64,000 nt of DNA from Cryobacterium sp. N22 (GCF_002929555.1 NZ_PJJP01000039.1:310001-374000); one strand, 5' to 3'; shown: positions 9,163 through 18,137, counted from the stretch's first letter. Notes: generated by a model not told the origin, from the sequence alone. Numbers and translations: made by a program.

Positions 9163-10146
9163 TCAGGCCAGGCCGAGGGTGTCCAGCGAGGCGCGCAGGG
9201 TCGCGGCGGAGTGTTCGAAGAGCGCCTGCTCCTTGGCCGAGAACGGCACGTCGATGACACGGGCGATGCCGCTGGCGTCGATGACGCTGGGCACCGACAG
9301 GGCCACCCCACTCACACCGCGGTAGTCGGTGAGCACCGAGCTGACCGGCAGGATGGCTCCCTCGTCGCGCAGGACCGCCTCGACGATGCGGGCGCCGGAG
9401 AGGCCGATGGCGTAGTTGGTGGCGCCCTTGCCCTCGATCACCTTGTAGGCGGCGTTCTTGACCTCGTCGGCGATCGACTCGAACTCGGCCTCGGAGAACG
9501 GGACGGACCCGCTGGCTGCGGATCCCGCCGCACCGCGGGCCAGCATCCAGTCGGCCAGCGAGATCGGGCCGATGCGCGCCTGCGACCAGAGCGGGAACTC
9601 GGAGTCGCCGTGTTCGCCGACGATGAGGGCGTGCACGTTGGAGATGGCCACGCCCACGCGTTCGGAGAGCATCCAGCGCAGCCGGGAGGAGTCCAGCACG
9701 GTGCCGGAGCCGAACACCCGCGCCGGCGACAGCCCGCTGAACTGCTGGGCGGCCACGGCGAGCACGTCGACGGGGTTGGTGACGAGCACGAAGATGGCGT
9801 CGGGGGCCCGCTCGACGAGCTTGGGCATCAGGTCGCGCAGGATCTCCACGTTCACGCCGGCCATCTCCAGCCGGGACTGGCCGGGGTGCTGGCGGGCGCC
9901 GGCGGTGATCACCACGACGTTGGCGTCGCTGACCACGTCCAGGTCATCGCCGCCGGTGACCCTGGATGCCCCGGTGAACTGGGTGCCGTGGGCGAGGTCG
10001 AGCACCTCGGCGGCGACCTTGGCGGAATTGATGTCGTACAGGGCCACCTCACGGGCGGACTCGCGGATCAGGGCCGCATAGGCCAGGGAGGTTCCGACGG
10101 CGCCGGCACCGACGATGGCCAGTTTGGAGTTCTCAATCACGCTCAT
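9163..10146 (-). CDS. ldh: L-lactate dehydrogenase
   Basis: 327 aa. It interconverts pyruvate and L-lactate with NAD(H). The N-terminal Rossmann motif reads AIVGAGAVGTSLAYA. NPVDVLAVAA is typical of LDH, and the catalytic-loop signature GEHGDSEFPLWSQ contains the active His. VVITAGARQHPGQSR carries the substrate-binding Arg region (Gln at the specificity position favours lactate over malate). The frame is open six codons further up, but ATG 10146 (MSVIENSKLA) follows GGAGG and fits the family N-terminus. It is divergent from the membrane-protein gene at 10220. Confidence 0.93.
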   Translation of the reverse strand: MSVIENSKLAIVGAGAVGTSLAYAALIRESAREVALYDINSAKVAAEVLDLAHGTQFTGASRVTGGDDLDVVSDANVVVITAGARQHPGQSRLEMAGVNVEILRDLMPKLVERAPDAIFVLVTNPVDVLAVAAQQFSGLSPARVFGSGTVLDSSRLRWMLSERVGVAISNVHALIVGEHGDSEFPLWSQARIGPISLADWMLARGAAGSAASGSVPFSEAEFESIADEVKNAAYKVIEGKGATNYAIGLSGARIVEAVLRDEGAILPVSSVLTDYRGVSGVALSVPSVIDASGIARVIDVPFSAKEQALFEHSAATLRASLDTLGLA

Positions 10147-10219
10147 GGTCCTAGTGTCCTCCATCGCGCCCGCACCCCCGGCACTGTTCGGCGTGGCGGA
10201 TGCGGGCCACTATGGCTGC

Positions 10220-10936
10220 ATGTCCGACGAGGAACCGGCATCCGACCGGTCAACCCCCGAGGTTTCCCCGTCTGTGCGCGCGCAGTTGCTCGCCACGGAG
10301 CACTGGAGCCTGCTCGCGTCCCGCAGCACCACCCAGGGCGAGGTGCTCACCCGCATCAGCATGTTCCTCTACCTGGTCTCGGCCGGGCTGGTCAGCCTGG
10401 CCCTGGCGGGGCAGGCCACCGATTTCGACGAGGGCTTTCCCGGCATCGCGTTGACGCTGCTCGGCATCATCCTGCTGGTGGGCGTGTTGACCCAGGTGCG
10501 GGTGATCAGCGTGGCCCTGGAAGACCTCACTTATGTGTTGGCGATGAACCGGCTGCGCGGGGCGTACGCCGAACTGGATCCCGGCATCAGCCGGTATTTC
10601 ATGGCGTCACGTTTCGACGACATGCCCGGTTCGCAGACCACCTATTACTTCTTGGGCGCCCGCAACTGGAGCCAGGTTCTCGGCAGCAGCATGGTGTTCA
10701 TCATGGCCGTGAACTCGGCGCTGCTCGGGTTGCTCCTGGCGGGCATCACCCTGGCCATCAGCTGGCCGCCCTGGCTCTGTGTCGCCGTGGCCGTGCTCGG
10801 CGGACTGGGATTCATGATCGGTTCGATGAATCTGGGCTACACGCGTTATCTCGACCTCTGGCGCCATCACACGCCGCTCTACCCGTCGCCGGCACGGGAC
10901 GACGGCCGCCCCGGTGCCGCCGGTTCCGCCGATTGA
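10220..10936 (+). CDS. Predicted four-helix membrane protein, unknown function
   Basis: 238 aa, not recognised. Hydrophobic segments are at about residues 45-65, 73-92, 152-175 and 183-203; the N- and C-termini are polar and probably cytoplasmic. TEHWSLLASRSTTQGEVLTR before the first helix resembles small actinobacterial integral membrane proteins near regulators. The open frame begins 35 codons earlier, inside the ldh start, but ATG 10220 gives a sensible N-terminus and avoids that overlap. Its 3' end abuts the response-regulator pseudogene (convergent). Confidence 0.7.
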   Translation: MSDEEPASDRSTPEVSPSVRAQLLATEHWSLLASRSTTQGEVLTRISMFLYLVSAGLVSLALAGQATDFDEGFPGIALTLLGIILLVGVLTQVRVISVALEDLTYVLAMNRLRGAYAELDPGISRYFMASRFDDMPGSQTTYYFLGARNWSQVLGSSMVFIMAVNSALLGLLLAGITLAISWPPWLCVAVAVLGGLGFMIGSMNLGYTRYLDLWRHHTPLYPSPARDDGRPGAAGSAD

Positions 10937-10940
10937 CCCG

Positions 10941-11439
10941 TCAGCCCTGCAGGAAGGCCAGCACCGCGAGAACCCGGCGGTGGTCTGACCCGGTGTCGTC
11001 CAGGCCGAGCTTGACGAAGATGGCGGTGACGTTTTTCTCCACGGCCCCACCCCGATCACGAGGCGTTCCGCGATGCCGACGTTGGTGCGGCCCTCCGCCA
11101 TCAGGCCGAGCACGTCGCGCTCCCGCGGGGTCAGTGCCGCCAGCGGCTTGGTGCGCCGGGCCAGCAGTTCGCGCACCACCTGGGGGTCGAGCACCGTGCC
11201 GCCGGCGCTCACGCGGGCGACGGCATCCTGCAGCTCGTCGAGGGAGGCGACCCGGTCCTTGAGCAAGTAGCCCAGGCCGCCCTCGCCCGACGCCAGCAGT
11301 TCCTGCACGTAGGTGCCCTCGACGTACTGGCTGAGCAGCAGGATGCCGATACGGAGTCCTCGGCCAGGACCAGGCGTAGCGGTGCGGTGGGGGCTGGAGG
11401 CGGGAGTGTGCTCACCCGTTCAGGATAGGGCGCACTCAT
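10941..11439 (-). pseudogene. NarL/LuxR-type response regulator, broken by internal deletion and frameshift
   Basis: Minus-strand pieces give a normal start (LRLVLAEDSV, receiver strand 1 with its acidic pair). Near 11350 the reading jumps, one frame off, to RIGILLLSQYVEGTYVQELL (receiver strand 4/5), omitting the ~60 residues that should hold the phosphoacceptor Asp. The C-terminal half is good: GYLLKDRV, LTPRERDVLGLMAEGRTN. Near 11043-11054 a one-base loss in a G/C run shifts frame again before VEKNVTAIFVKLGLDD, the HTH recognition part. ATG 11439 overlaps the kinase stop as TGATG, the remnant of a coupled kinase-regulator pair. The product cannot be phosphorylated or bind DNA normally. Confidence 0.85.
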
Positions 11440-12920
11440 CACCGAACGACGGAGCTGCCCAGGTCGGTGACCAGCGGGATGTGCGCACCCACCGCGGTGG
11501 GGCCGCCGTTCGGGCTCCGCACCGACAGGATGCCGCGCAGGCCCTTGAGGCGTTCGTCGAGGCCCGCCAGGCCGTGGCCGTCCTGCAGCACCGCGCCGCC
11601 GTGGCCGTTGTCGATGACCCAGAGGTCCAGCCAGGTCGAATCGTCCTCAGGCACCCGGCGGAGTTCCAGGTGCAGGCGGATGCCGGTGGCGCCGGCGTGC
11701 TTGGCCACATTGGTGAGCAGTTCAGCGGCGATGAAGTAGGCGCTGCGCTCAATCTCCGGGGGCAGCCGCAGGTCGCGGTCCACCTGCAGTTCCACCTGCA
11801 CGGGCACGGTGCTGCGGGCCGCCAGCGACTCCAGGGCCACGATCAGGCCACGGTCCTGAAGGATCGGCGGCACCAGTCCACGGGAGAGCGCGCGCAGTTC
11901 CTCGAGGGTGTCGCGGGCCTGTTCGCGGGCTTCGACGAGCAATCGGCGTGCCGCCTCCGGATCGTCGTCGAGACGGCGTTCGGCGCTGGCGAGGTCCATC
12001 TGCAAGCGCACCAGGCGCTGCTGGGGGCCGTCGTGGATGTCGCGCTCGAGCCGGCGCAGGGACTGGTCTTCGGCCGACACGGCGGCGCCGCGGGAGGCGC
12101 TGAGGTCGGCGACCTCGCGCTGCAGGGCCTCGGACGACCAGGCGCCGAGCATCACGCGGGCGATGCCCTGGTGCATCAGGACCATGCCGCGGGTGACGAA
12201 CGGCAGCGTGAGCAGGAAGGCCAGGCCCAACGCGGCGTTCAGCACGTTCTCGGCGGCCAGGTTGTTGGACGCTCCGGTCATCAGGCTGAGCAGCCCCTGC
12301 GACTCGCTGTCGTACGGCAGCGACCAGCTCCAGATCCAGTAGGTGAGCCCGCCGAGCGCGCCGGCCAGCCAGACGATGGTGATCGACCAGGACACGACGC
12401 CCACGATGAAGTTCACGATCATGCCGTGCAGGAGGTAGAGCCAGTAGTGGCCGGACACCAGGGGGCCGAGGATGGCGCGCAGCGGCGTCGCGGGTTCCCC
12501 GCGCGGCGTCCACTGCGGCTGAGTGATGGCCGGCTGGCCGGCCCAACGCAGCCGGGTGACTTCGACGACGCCGAAGCCACGGGCGGCATACAGGGCCGCC
12601 ACCACGATGAACAGGCCCACGAACAGGGCGACCAGGCTCAGGCCGGTGGAGAACAGGGTGACCAGCACGGTCAGGGAGATGATCACCACGGGCAGGGTCG
12701 GCAGCAGGAAGCCGAGTTCCCGGGGCGTGCGGGCCCAGAGGCCGAGGTAGCCGGAGGCCCCGTTAGCGTCGGAGTCCTCGCGGTTGGGGCCGGCGGGATC
12801 CTGAACGGCGGGTTTCTGAGCGGGGGTCTCGGCGGGCTGCACGAAGCCCAGCGTGGCAGAGTTCAGGCTCGCGGTGGTGTCACCGGAGCCGGTAGCGGGG
12901 TTGAGGGTGTCGTTCGTCAT
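11439..12920 (-). CDS. Membrane sensor histidine kinase, HisKA_3/NarX type
   Basis: 493 aa. The N-terminus is Ala/Pro-rich and polar (about 60 residues), followed by four to five hydrophobic segments between about 70 and 250. The HisKA_3 dimerisation domain has RRLERDIHDGPQQRL with the phospho-His near residue 296. The HATPase_c domain shows ELLTNVAKHAGA (N box), VIDNGHGGA (G1) and HGLAGLDERLKGLRG (G2). All catalytic motifs look intact. ATG 12920 was chosen over the frame's upstream start because it gives MTNDTLNP and fits the gap. Its overlapping partner regulator is a pseudogene, so it is probably orphaned. Confidence 0.9.
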   Translation of the reverse strand: MTNDTLNPATGSGDTTASLNSATLGFVQPAETPAQKPAVQDPAGPNREDSDANGASGYLGLWARTPRELGFLLPTLPVVIISLTVLVTLFSTGLSLVALFVGLFIVVAALYAARGFGVVEVTRLRWAGQPAITQPQWTPRGEPATPLRAILGPLVSGHYWLYLLHGMIVNFIVGVVSWSITIVWLAGALGGLTYWIWSWSLPYDSESQGLLSLMTGASNNLAAENVLNAALGLAFLLTLPFVTRGMVLMHQGIARVMLGAWSSEALQREVADLSASRGAAVSAEDQSLRRLERDIHDGPQQRLVRLQMDLASAERRLDDDPEAARRLLVEAREQARDTLEELRALSRGLVPPILQDRGLIVALESLAARSTVPVQVELQVDRDLRLPPEIERSAYFIAAELLTNVAKHAGATGIRLHLELRRVPEDDSTWLDLWVIDNGHGGAVLQDGHGLAGLDERLKGLRGILSVRSPNGGPTAVGAHIPLVTDLGSSVVR

Positions 12921-12998
12921 GGTTCCAGCGTGCTCTGCGGCGCGTTCCGGGCCCATCCCCTCAGCCGCCGGATCGGCCTGGGGGTTATCCCCCGCACC

Positions 12999-14480
12999 TC
13001 ACAGCGTGGTGTGCGTGAACCGGCCGCCGAGCAGCGTCGCGGCCACGGGCATCCGTCGCAGGTCGGCCACCGAGGCCACGAACGGGTCGGTCTCGCAGAT
13101 CGCGAGGTCGGCCGTCTGGCCCACACCGATGCCGTGCCGGCCGCGGGCGGATGCCGCCAGCGCCGCCTGCCGGGAGATCGCCTGGTCGGGGTGCCAGGCG
13201 GCGCGCCCGCCCCGGCTGCGGCCCACCGCGGCCGAGATCGCCACCCACGGGTCGAGCGGGGCGACGGGCGCGTCGGAGCCGAGTGCGAGCTGCACCCCGG
13301 CGGCCAGCAGGTCGGCCAGCCGGAACGCCCTGTCGGTGCGGCCGGCCCAGTACCGGTCGGCCACGTCGCGGTCGTCGAGGGCGTGTTCGGGTTGCACGCT
13401 GGCCGTGACGCCCAGTCGGGCGAACCGGGCCACATCCGTCGCGGTGAGCAGTTGAGCGTGCTCGATGCTGCCGGTGCAGCCCACGGCCTCGAAGGCGTCG
13501 AGGGCGAGGCTGTTGGCGTTGTCGCCGATGGCGTGCACGGCAGGTCGGATGCCCGCGGCGGCGGCCCGCCGCATCAGGGCCTCGAGTTCGTCGGCGGGCA
13601 CGGTGAGCATGCCACGGTCATGGTCGCCGGTCAGTCCGGGGTAGGCGTCGAAGCAGTAGGCGGTGCGGGTGTTCAGCGAGCCGTCGGTGATCACCTTGTA
13701 CGGGCCGACGGTGAGGAGCCCGCCGGTGCCGTCGATCACCTGGCCGCTGGTGAGGCCCTGCGCGATCGCGTCGTCGAGGTGGTGCGTGTACAGGCCGAAA
13801 TCCACCCGCAGGCTGTCGGTGCCGGCATCGATGCGGCGCCGCCAGACGTCGAGGTTCCAGGTCATCTCGAGGTCGACGATGCCCACCACCCCGCGGGCCG
13901 CCGCGGCGCGCGCTGCCTCGCCGGCCCAGGCGTCGAGGTCGGCGTCCGGCACGTTGTCAATGGCGTGTTCCACCGCGAAGGCGTCGTCCTCGCGCAGCAG
14001 CCCGGTCTGGTGGCCGGCGAAGCCGTAGACGGCGAGGGCGGCGGAGTTCAGCCAGCAGCTGTGCAGGTCGCCGCTGACCAGCACCACCGGTACCGGCCCG
14101 GACGCGGCGTCGAGCAGGGTACGGCTCGGGGCATCCGGCCACAGGGCGTCCCGAAAGCCGAAGCCGACGAGCCTGTCGTGCTCGCCGGCGGCCGGCACCG
14201 CGGCCAGCCGGGCGGCCACCAGGTCGGCCGCGGCCTGGGCGCTCGTCGCGTCGGACACATCGAGCCGCCGGGAGGTCTGGGACCACTGGCTGAAGTGCAC
14301 GTGGTTGTCCCAGAGCCCCGGGGCGATCCAGCGCTCGCCGAGATCCACGGTGCGGGTCGCCGGCGAGCGGTCGTTGGTGGGTGCGAGGTAGCCGATCGAG
14401 GTGATCAGGCCGTCGTCGATGCGCACGTCGACGAGGTCGTCGCTGCCGGGCAGTCGCCCGTTGCGCAGCACCAGGCTCAT
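12999..14480 (-). CDS. Amidohydrolase family protein (Amidohydro_3, YtcJ-like)
   Basis: 493 aa. Metal-dependent hydrolase of the amidohydrolase superfamily. APGLWDNHVHFSQWSQ carries the HxH metal site, VIDGTGGLLTVGPYKVITDG the strand with the bridging residue, HAIGDNANSLALDAF a third metal His, and GSDAPVAPLDPWVAI the final Asp. The substrate is unknown; relatives hydrolyse N-substituted amides or exoenzyme-type small molecules. The start codon overlaps the stop of the upstream PaiB-like gene by four bases (ATGA), so the two are coupled. Confidence 0.88.
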   Translation of the reverse strand: MSLVLRNGRLPGSDDLVDVRIDDGLITSIGYLAPTNDRSPATRTVDLGERWIAPGLWDNHVHFSQWSQTSRRLDVSDATSAQAAADLVAARLAAVPAAGEHDRLVGFGFRDALWPDAPSRTLLDAASGPVPVVLVSGDLHSCWLNSAALAVYGFAGHQTGLLREDDAFAVEHAIDNVPDADLDAWAGEAARAAAARGVVGIVDLEMTWNLDVWRRRIDAGTDSLRVDFGLYTHHLDDAIAQGLTSGQVIDGTGGLLTVGPYKVITDGSLNTRTAYCFDAYPGLTGDHDRGMLTVPADELEALMRRAAAAGIRPAVHAIGDNANSLALDAFEAVGCTGSIEHAQLLTATDVARFARLGVTASVQPEHALDDRDVADRYWAGRTDRAFRLADLLAAGVQLALGSDAPVAPLDPWVAISAAVGRSRGGRAAWHPDQAISRQAALAASARGRHGIGVGQTADLAICETDPFVASVADLRRMPVAATLLGGRFTHTTL

Positions 14481-15130
14481 TCGGTGGCTCGGTCGGATGC
14501 GGCGGCGCGGGCGTGGCGCATCCGGGCGGCCAGCGCCGGGCTCGCGTATGGGCCGTCGCCGTCGAGTTCGGCGAGGATGCGGTCGACAGTGGCGGCCGGC
14601 TTGTTCTGGCTCATCTTGTCCTTGGCCGTGAACCGGGTGACCCGCAGCCGGAACCCGACGGTGCCGGCGACGATGCGGGCAGCGTAGTCGGCGTTCTCCG
14701 GGGTGCCGTTCATGCGCCGGGGTTCGTCCATGCGGTCCTCGAAGTGGTCGACCAGGGCGGCCAGAACCCGCAGGTTCTCGGCGTCGGAGAGGATCTCCGG
14801 GGTGCCGTGCAGGTGCGCGGTGACGAAGTTCCAGGTGGGCACGGCGGGCGATGCGTCATACCAGCCCGGTGAGATGTAACCGTGCGGGCCCTGCACGATC
14901 ACGAGCATCTCGTGCGCGCCCAGCTCGTGCAGCTGCTCGTCGGGCCGGCCGACATGGCTGAGCAGCACGATCTCGTCGGCGGCGGCCGCCGGGTCGAGGA
15001 TCACCGGGTAGTGCGAGGCGACGAGTTCGCCGGCGTCGGTGGAGCTCACCAGGGTAACCCAGGGGTACTCCTGGATCAGCCGGCGCACCTCGTCGACCTG
15101 GTCGAACGCGAAGCTGGGGTTGGTTCTCAC
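14477..15130 (-). CDS. FMN-binding negative transcriptional regulator, PaiB family
   Basis: 217 aa. The opening NPSFAFDQVDEVRRLIQEYP and PWVTLVSSTDAGELVASHYP match PaiB-like split-barrel flavoproteins, with HLHGTPEIL and a LVDHFEDRM segment further on. In Bacillus PaiB represses protease and sporulation genes; many homologues simply bind FMN and their role is unclear. The stop overlaps the amidohydrolase start by four bases. A regulatory or redox role linked to that hydrolase is inference. Confidence 0.85.
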   Translation of the reverse strand: MRTNPSFAFDQVDEVRRLIQEYPWVTLVSSTDAGELVASHYPVILDPAAAADEIVLLSHVGRPDEQLHELGAHEMLVIVQGPHGYISPGWYDASPAVPTWNFVTAHLHGTPEILSDAENLRVLAALVDHFEDRMDEPRRMNGTPENADYAARIVAGTVGFRLRVTRFTAKDKMSQNKPAATVDRILAELDGDGPYASPALAARMRHARAAASDRATE

Positions 15131-15192
15131 GGGGCTTAGCTCCTGGGTACGGTGCGGGCGGCGGGTGAAACGGGTGCAACGGATGGTGCAGG

Positions 15193-16179
15193 TCAGGCCT
15201 GGCAGGACGGGCAGTAGTAGAGCTTGCGGGCGCCCATCTCCTCGAGGGTGATGTGGGTGCCGCAGATCCGGCAGGGCAGGCCCTCGCGTTTGTAGACCCA
15301 GTGCCGGTCGGCCCGGTTCTTCATCGCGAGGCTGTAATCGTCGCCGGTCAGGTCATCCATGGTCATCATCTGGCCGGTGTTCACACCGATGGCCAGCAGG
15401 TGCGCCCAGTCCCGCCAGAGGGCGCGGAGGCTCGCTTCGCCCAGCGACTTGCCCGGGGCGTGCGGGTTGATCCGCGCCCGGAACAGCAGTTCGGCGCGGT
15501 AGACGTTGCCGATGCCGCTGACCACGGACTGGTCCATCAGCAACAGCCCGATGCGGGTGGGCTTCTTCTGCACGGTGTCGACGAAGCGCCGTTCGGCTTC
15601 GGGGGTGTCGTCCAGCTGGGGGTCGGGGCCGAGCCGGGCCATCACGGCGTCCACCTGGGCGGGGTCGAGGACCTCGCAGGCGGTCGGGCCGCGCAGGTCG
15701 GCCGAGACGGTGTCGGTGAGCAGCCGCACCCGCACCTGGCCGACCGGTTCGGGCGGGAAGGTATCGAGCTGGTCGATCTCCTTTTCCTGCTCGGCCATGC
15801 GCACCCGGGTGCGGCGGGGCGCCCCGATGCTGTGCATGGAGTTCTCCCCCGCTGAATCCAGCACCGGAGCGAGGTCGGTGCCGCGCTGGTTGGTCTGCCC
15901 CATCCGGCCGTTGCTCGAGGCGATCGTGGCGTCCATGATGATGTCACCCGCGAAGTCCCAGGCGCCGTACATGCCCAGGTGCACCCGCAACCAGAGGCCG
16001 TTGTCGAACTCCAGGAACATCTGCTTGCCCACCGCGCGTGTATCCGTCATGACGTGACCGCTCAGTTGAGCCGCACCGGCCGCGAACCGGCCCTGCGGGC
16101 TCGAGAGCTCCACGGTGCGGCCCACGAAGTTGCGCGCGAACTGCCGGGTGATGCGGTGGACGGAATGACCCTCTGGCAC
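15193..16179 (-). CDS. Fpg/Nei family DNA glycosylase (endonuclease VIII-like)
   Basis: 328 aa. Base-excision repair enzyme. The N-terminus MPEGHSVHR carries the catalytic Pro2 and Glu3, and AVGKQMFLEFDNG has the conserved lysine. The helix-two-turn-helix region is SVVSGIGNVYRAELLFRARI, and the C-terminal zinc finger is CRICGTHI plus YYCPSCQA. PEGHS resembles the Nei2 group, which removes oxidised pyrimidines. About 45 extra residues sit after the first beta strands (near residues 85-130, with GAPRRTRVRMAEQEKE), longer than E. coli Nei. Located between paiB-like and rpiB genes on the same strand. Confidence 0.9.
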   Translation of the reverse strand: MPEGHSVHRITRQFARNFVGRTVELSSPQGRFAAGAAQLSGHVMTDTRAVGKQMFLEFDNGLWLRVHLGMYGAWDFAGDIIMDATIASSNGRMGQTNQRGTDLAPVLDSAGENSMHSIGAPRRTRVRMAEQEKEIDQLDTFPPEPVGQVRVRLLTDTVSADLRGPTACEVLDPAQVDAVMARLGPDPQLDDTPEAERRFVDTVQKKPTRIGLLLMDQSVVSGIGNVYRAELLFRARINPHAPGKSLGEASLRALWRDWAHLLAIGVNTGQMMTMDDLTGDDYSLAMKNRADRHWVYKREGLPCRICGTHITLEEMGARKLYYCPSCQA

Positions 16180-16219
16180 GGCGGCGCCTCTCGGACTCAG
16201 GAACTCAGGAACAGGTCTG

Positions 16220-16705
16220 CTACTTCAGGACAGTACCGGCGATGGTGCCCGTCGTCTCGTATTCGGCCAGCTGGTCGATGCGGCGCTGGTGGCGTTCCTC
16301 GCCGGGGAACGGGGTGGCGATGAAGGTGTCGATGAACGCGATGACGTCCTCGATGGGGTGCTGGCGGGCGCCGATCGCGATGACGTTGGCGTTGTTGTGC
16401 TCGCGGGCGAGGGTGGCCGTGGCCGGGTTCCAGACCAGGGCGGCGCGTGCGCCGTGCACCTTGTTGGCCGCGATCTGCTCACCGTTGCCTGAGCCGCCGA
16501 ACACCACGCCGAGGGCCTCGACGCCGGCCGCCTGGTCTGCGACAACCGCCACGGCGGCACTGATGCAGAACGCCGGGTAGTCGTCGAGCGGTTCGTAGCT
16601 GGTGGGCCCGTGGTCGATGACCTCGTGACCGGCGGTGCCGAGGTGGCTGATCAGAAGGGTGCTGAAGTCGAGGCCGGCGTGATCGGTGGCGATGTGGATG
16701 CGCAT
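16220..16705 (-). CDS. rpiB: Ribose-5-phosphate isomerase B
   Basis: 161 aa, standard RpiB length. It interconverts ribose-5-phosphate and ribulose-5-phosphate in the pentose phosphate pathway. ATDHAGLDF at the N-terminus binds the substrate. VFGGSGNGEQIAANKVHGAR contains the anion hole and the Glu that replaces the active-site Cys of E. coli RpiB, as in mycobacterial enzymes. EHNNANVIAIGARQ supplies the phosphate-site residues. Next upstream of the DNA glycosylase with a 40-base gap; divergent from the secreted-protein gene. Confidence 0.95.
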   Translation of the reverse strand: MRIHIATDHAGLDFSTLLISHLGTAGHEVIDHGPTSYEPLDDYPAFCISAAVAVVADQAAGVEALGVVFGGSGNGEQIAANKVHGARAALVWNPATATLAREHNNANVIAIGARQHPIEDVIAFIDTFIATPFPGEERHQRRIDQLAEYETTGTIAGTVLK

Positions 16706-16876
16706 GGGGACGAGTCTATTTTGCTGGAGCGCCCGGCCGCGCTCACGAACATTGCGCCCGGCACGACCAGTCCCCCAATATGCCGACGTGCCGTACCCGA
16801 TGCCCCTGACCTAGGCTGGCCGCTTCTACGAAACCGACAACCATACGTAACGACGAATTCATACGAAACGGACACC

Positions 16877-17314
16877 ATGCTGATGAGTACCACGAAGATC
16901 GCCACTTCTTTTGCCACCATCGCGCTGGCGGCCACGTTCGCCGTGACCGGCACGGTCGCTGCTCACGCAGCACCCGCCCTCGCCCCGGAACGATCCATCG
17001 TCACTCAGGCCGTCGGCCTGCCGGTCAAGACCATGGCTGTCGGCACAACGGCCGGCGGGCGGATGTACATGCAGTTCAGCCAGGCCGAGCAGGCCTCGAT
17101 CAAGCAAGGCGGAATCGGGGCCGCCCTCGCCGCCGTCTGCACCGCGGGACCACTCGTGTGCGTGCCTGGCGCGGCCATCGCGCCGGCCGTCTCGGTGACC
17201 GTCGCAACCAGCGGCGTCTGTTCCGGTAACGAGAGCATGCGCTTCTACTACGTCTACGGCGGCGGCCCGACAGGCTCGGGGATCGCCATCACCTCCCAGA
17301 CCTGCGTGGCCTGA
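16877..17314 (+). CDS. Small secreted protein, unknown function
   Basis: 145 aa. A clear Sec signal peptide: MLMSTTK, a hydrophobic core IATSFATIALAATFAV, and a cleavage site after AAHA. The mature ~115 residues have four Cys (CTAGPLVCVPG, SGVCSGNESM, TSQTCVA), which suggest two disulfides. There is a Gly-rich YYVYGGGPTGSG stretch and a hydrophobic Ala/Gly centre. No family recognised. Starts at 16877 and 16883 are both possible and neither has a strong Shine-Dalgarno. The 171-base divergent gap to rpiB holds its presumed promoter. Confidence 0.7.
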   Translation: MLMSTTKIATSFATIALAATFAVTGTVAAHAAPALAPERSIVTQAVGLPVKTMAVGTTAGGRMYMQFSQAEQASIKQGGIGAALAAVCTAGPLVCVPGAAIAPAVSVTVATSGVCSGNESMRFYYVYGGGPTGSGIAITSQTCVA

Positions 17315-17338
17315 GAATCCTTCGGCCCGGCCGGTGGG

Positions 17339-17965
17339 TTATCCGGCGGCCGGGACGAGGTCGGGCGCGAAGATCGGGTCGCGGGTGCGGCTGCGCTTGA
17401 TCTCGAAGAAGCCGTCGTAGCTGGCCACCGCCACCACGCCGTCCCAGAGGGCCACGGCGGCATCGCCGGTCGGGGCGGGCGAGATCACCGGGCCGAAGAA
17501 AGCCACGTCATTCACGGCGATCACCGGGGTGCCCACGTCCTGGCCGACCCGGTTGATGCCGTCGAAGTGGCTGGCGCGCATTTGCACGTCGTACTCGTCG
17601 CTCTCGGCGTAGCGGGCGAAGTCGGCCGGCAGGCCCACCTCGGCGAGCGCCGCGGGAATCACGGAATCGGCATCCGAGTTGCCCTCGTGGTGGATTCGGG
17701 TGCCCAGGGCGTCGTAGAGCGCCTTCACCGTCTCCTGGCCGTGCAGTTCCTGCGCGGCCTGAACCAGACGGGTGTATTTGAGGGCCCGGGGGAAGAACGC
17801 GCGGTACTCCTCGGAGACGTCGGTGTTCTCGTTCAGCACCGCCAGGCTCATCACCTGCCAGCTCACCTCGAAGCCGCGCACATCACTCACCTCGTCTACC
17901 CAACGAGAAGTCATCCAGGCCCAGGGGCAGGAGGGGTCGAACCAGAAGGTCACAGAGTCGCTCAT
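17339..17965 (-). CDS. DsbA-family mycothiol-dependent nitroreductase (Rv2466c-like)
   Basis: 208 aa thioredoxin-fold protein. The N-terminal FWFDPSCPWAWMTSRWV has a CPWA active site as in M. tuberculosis Rv2466c, an oxidoreductase that uses mycothiol rather than glutathione. GNSDADSVIPAALAEVGLP and GVDVGTPVI-like GQDVGTPVIAV (cis-Pro loop) are DsbA/HCCA features. Cytoplasmic. The role in oxidative or nitro-compound stress is taken from the family. It converges with the secreted-protein gene, whose stop lies 24 bases away. Confidence 0.88.
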   Translation of the reverse strand: MSDSVTFWFDPSCPWAWMTSRWVDEVSDVRGFEVSWQVMSLAVLNENTDVSEEYRAFFPRALKYTRLVQAAQELHGQETVKALYDALGTRIHHEGNSDADSVIPAALAEVGLPADFARYAESDEYDVQMRASHFDGINRVGQDVGTPVIAVNDVAFFGPVISPAPTGDAAVALWDGVVAVASYDGFFEIKRSRTRDPIFAPDLVPAAG

Positions 17966-18137
17966 CGCTCCAGCCTAAGCGAGTCGAAGGTCCCGAAATG
18001 TGCACAATCCGGCTCCCCTCAAACCCGGCTAAAGCCCTGTCCAGAGGGGCTATCGAAAGAGAAATGCCTGATTCTGGGGCAAATTAAGCTAAAATTGACT
18101 CTTATGCCCACTGACGGGCTGCCCCGCATCCGGGGCA

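Noticed and set aside
8107..11262. A ~1050-codon plus-strand frame over the SDR, ldh and membrane-protein genes
   Set aside because: Covers three convincing genes in other frames and has no recognisable domain.
11313..14687. A very long plus-strand open frame (over 1100 codons) antisense to the kinase and amidohydrolase genes
   Set aside because: It is opposite two well-supported genes. The protein is Gly/His/Arg/Val rich with no motif. Long antisense frames are common at this GC content.
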